Assembly (NCBI GenBank): GCA_965153455.1
Contig: OZ234500.1
Location: forward strand, 2,976,001-3,040,000
Direction of reading: 5' to 3'
DNA from: Sphagnum compactum
Lineage: Eukaryota; Bryophyta; Sphagnopsida; Sphagnales
Length of the DNA: 64,000 nucleotides
In this document: positions 62,715 through 64,000 of the stretch, one piece after another
Layout: every line of letters starts with the position of its first letter
Position numbering within the stretch: position 1 is the first letter of the stretch
Translations under genes and position numbers: made by a program
The notes under the pieces: generated by a model
What the model saw: the letters and a program-made list of their open reading frames with translations, nothing else
Told to the model about the DNA's origin: nothing
Database searches by the model: none

Positions 62715-62763
62715 GCTTGTCTTGTCTTGTAATTCTCCACTTGTTTGTAGTCGGTCCATAACA

Positions 62764-62775
62764 GTTTGATCTACT
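62764..62775 (+). other. Candidate self-priming primer-binding site
   Basis: Directly after the LTR, 62766-62775 (TTGATCTACT) is complementary at 9 of 10 positions to 62683-62692 (AGCAGATCAA). That second site is where the transcript should begin, about 30 bp past the TATA box. No tRNA-Met type site (TGGTATCAGAGC) is present. Tf1-like elements prime reverse transcription by pairing the mRNA 5' end to such a site, and this arrangement fits that. Pairing to some other tRNA cannot be excluded. Confidence 0.5.
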
Positions 62776-62903
62776 CCTTCTTCTTGTTTGTTTGTTTTGT
62801 TGTTTCAGTAAGTAGCTAGAGGTATATTGGAGTGAAACTTGGAAAGGTTATAGAAGACTATAGGACGCTTCTACTCTCAAAGTTTCAAAAGAAAAGGATA
62901 TGT

Positions 62904-63711
62904 TTTGAGAGAGATCCAAACATCTGAAGTTTCAAGTGCAGATCTGGTTTTTTGGTCATATCTCCTTTGTGTAAGTTTTTTTGGGTCTGTAACTTTGTGA
63001 TCTTATAGATCATATAGGAATATATGTGTGAGAGAAATTTCATGTCATTTGGACTTGTATTGAGAGAGATTCAAGCATCTGAAGTTTCAAGTGTAGATCT
63101 GGTTTTTTGGTCATATCTCCTTTGTGTAAGCTTTTTTGGGTCTGTAACTTTGTGATCTTATAGATCATATAGGAATATATGTGTGAGAGAAATTTCATGT
63201 CATTTGGACTTGTATTGAGAGAGATTCAAGCATCTGAAGTTTCAAGTGCAGATCTGGTTTTTTGGTCATATCTCCTTTGTGTAAGCTTTTTTGGGTCTGT
63301 AACTTTGTGATCTTATAGATCATATAGGAATATATGTGTGAGAGAAATTTCATGTCATTTGGACTTGTATTGAGAAAGATCCAAGCATCTGAAGTTTCAA
63401 GTGCAGATCTGGTTTTTTGGTCATATCTCCTTTGTGTAAGCTTTTTTGGGTCTGTAACTTTGTGATCTTATAGATCATATAGGAATATATGTGTGAGAGA
63501 AATTTCATGTCATTTGGATTTGTATTGAGAGAGATCCAAGCATCTGAAGTTTCAAGTGCAGATCTGGTTTTTTGGTCATATCTCCTTTGTTTAAGTTTTT
63601 TTAGGTCTGTAACTTTGTGATCTTATAGATCATATAGGAATATATGTGTGAGAAAAATTTCATGTCATTTGGACTTGTATTGAGAAAGATCCAAGCATCT
63701 GAAGTTTCAAG
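62904..63711 (+). repeat. 155-bp tandem repeat array in the retrotransposon leader, about 5.2 copies
   Basis: The word CATCTGAAGTTTCAAGT starts at 62921, 63076, 63231, 63386, 63541 and 63696, exactly 155 bp apart each time. Copies differ at only a few bases. The unit contains GCAGATCTGG, a TTTTTTGGGTCTGT block, GATCTTATAGATC and TTTCATGTCATTTGGA. The length is not a multiple of three and the unit has no long frame, so it is non-coding leader between the LTR and gag. Confidence 0.97.
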
Positions 63712-63750
63712 TTTGAAGATTGAAAGCGCAAAAGTGTGAGAACTACCACC

Positions 63751-64000
63751 ATGGACAACTTAGAATCCAACATCGATCTCACTCAAATCCTCGCCGCCCT
63801 TCAGCACCTTCAACAAGAAAATGCCGTGCTTAGAGACTCGGTGACCCTCCTACAGAATCAGCCACCACCTCCTGCCCCAGTACTTCCTGCTTTTGCAATG
63901 GCCGCCCAAGAGCCCAAGATCAGTCTGCCAGAAAAGTTTGATGGAACGCGCCTCAAATTTCGAGGCTTTGTCAGCCAGGTACGCCTGATCATGCAACTAC
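63751..64000 (+). CDS. gag: Gag start of Ty3/Gypsy-type retrotransposon (cut by window edge)
   Basis: An ATG in ACCATGG context opens a frame that stays open for 83 codons to the edge. Residues 10-36 form a Leu/Gln-rich helix with heptad-like leucines, probably a coiled coil. A Pro-rich linker follows, then KISLPEKFDGTRLKFRGFV, which matches the start of the capsid region of Ty3/Gypsy-type Gag proteins. Codon use is markedly richer in C and G than the flanks. It lies 988 bp after the LTR, behind the 155-bp array. Protease, reverse transcriptase and integrase would lie to the right. The fungus-like flavour and self-priming leader suggest a Tcn1-like chromovirus, but the chromodomain end is not visible. 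Confidence 0.8.
   Translation, partial: MDNLESNIDLTQILAALQHLQQENAVLRDSVTLLQNQPPPPAPVLPAFAMAAQEPKISLPEKFDGTRLKFRGFVSQVRLIMQL

Larger units (their letters stand above)
62497..62763 (+). mobile_element. 5' LTR of a Ty3/Gypsy-type retrotransposon
   Basis: The LTR starts TGTCATGG and ends CCATAACA. These ends are inverted repeats at 7 of 8 positions and include the canonical TG...CA. Inside it, in order, are a 37-bp tandem array in U3 (62497-62632), a TATAAAA box at 62650-62656, and AATAAA at 62709-62714 followed by TTGTCTTG repeats and a short U5. The likely transcript start lies about 30 bp past the TATA box, near 62683. A gag reading frame follows at 63751. The 3' LTR is beyond the window, so the right edge rests on the inverted ends only. 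The five bases left of the LTR, ATTAG, would be the target-site duplication. Confidence 0.8.

Noticed and set aside
1-64000. tRNA, rRNA, CRISPR arrays and bacterial-type operons
   Set aside because: Looked for conserved tRNA boxes, 5S-like words and spaced palindromic repeats; none seen. The repeat arrays present have no spacer organisation.

Overview
This window is nuclear DNA of a land plant. The evidence is one intron-containing leucine-rich-repeat receptor kinase gene of the HAESA-like (subfamily XI) type, plant-type telomere repeats (CCCTAAA) inside the sequence, a small piece of plant mitochondrial cox3, and plant transposable elements, all in a long AT-rich, gene-poor background. The species cannot be named from the sequence. 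The right-hand LTR retrotransposon lacks the usual tRNA-Met primer site and looks self-priming like Tf1/Tcn1-type chromoviruses, which weakly favours a bryophyte or other seed-free plant. That taxonomic hint is inference.

Layout. 1-9.3 kb is non-coding, with dispersed repeat copies and a tandem duplication of about 300 bp at 5 kb. 9.3-10.1 kb holds a Tourist-like MITE with TTA target duplications (9300-9635), a dispersed repeat built around a 16-bp palindrome, and a perfect 22-bp-stem hairpin. 10-32 kb is AT-rich, with a degenerate 60-bp minisatellite (15.4-16.0 and 17.1-17.3 kb) and several repeat copies but no recognisable gene. 32.1-32.95 kb has two repeat clusters just upstream of the gene.

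33.0-40.2 kb is the one convincing gene. A long C/T- and GGA-rich leader with an upstream ORF is followed by five coding exons for an 1118-residue receptor kinase, which keeps its kinase motifs and an R-x-R peptide-ligand motif. Intron 1 (1.87 kb) carries a minisatellite of about 90 bp and an almost pure G tract close to its acceptor. About 0.5 kb past the stop codon lies a cluster of alternating purine-pyrimidine runs rich in CpG.

41-60 kb is AT-rich intergenic DNA with a telomere-repeat hairpin (50.1 kb), a 44-T tract (52.05 kb), repeat copies, a cox3-like mitochondrial insertion on the minus strand (56.2 kb) and decayed, unrecognised coding-like DNA. 60.1-61.6 kb is a two-exon Myb/SANT-like pseudogene, possibly from a PIF/Harbinger element, with five in-frame stops. 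From 62497 to the right edge is the 5' part of a Ty3/Gypsy-type LTR retrotransposon: a 267-bp LTR with a 37-bp array, a leader filled with five exact-period 155-bp repeats, and the start of gag, which runs off the window.

No tRNA, rRNA, CRISPR array or second intact gene was found by eye.
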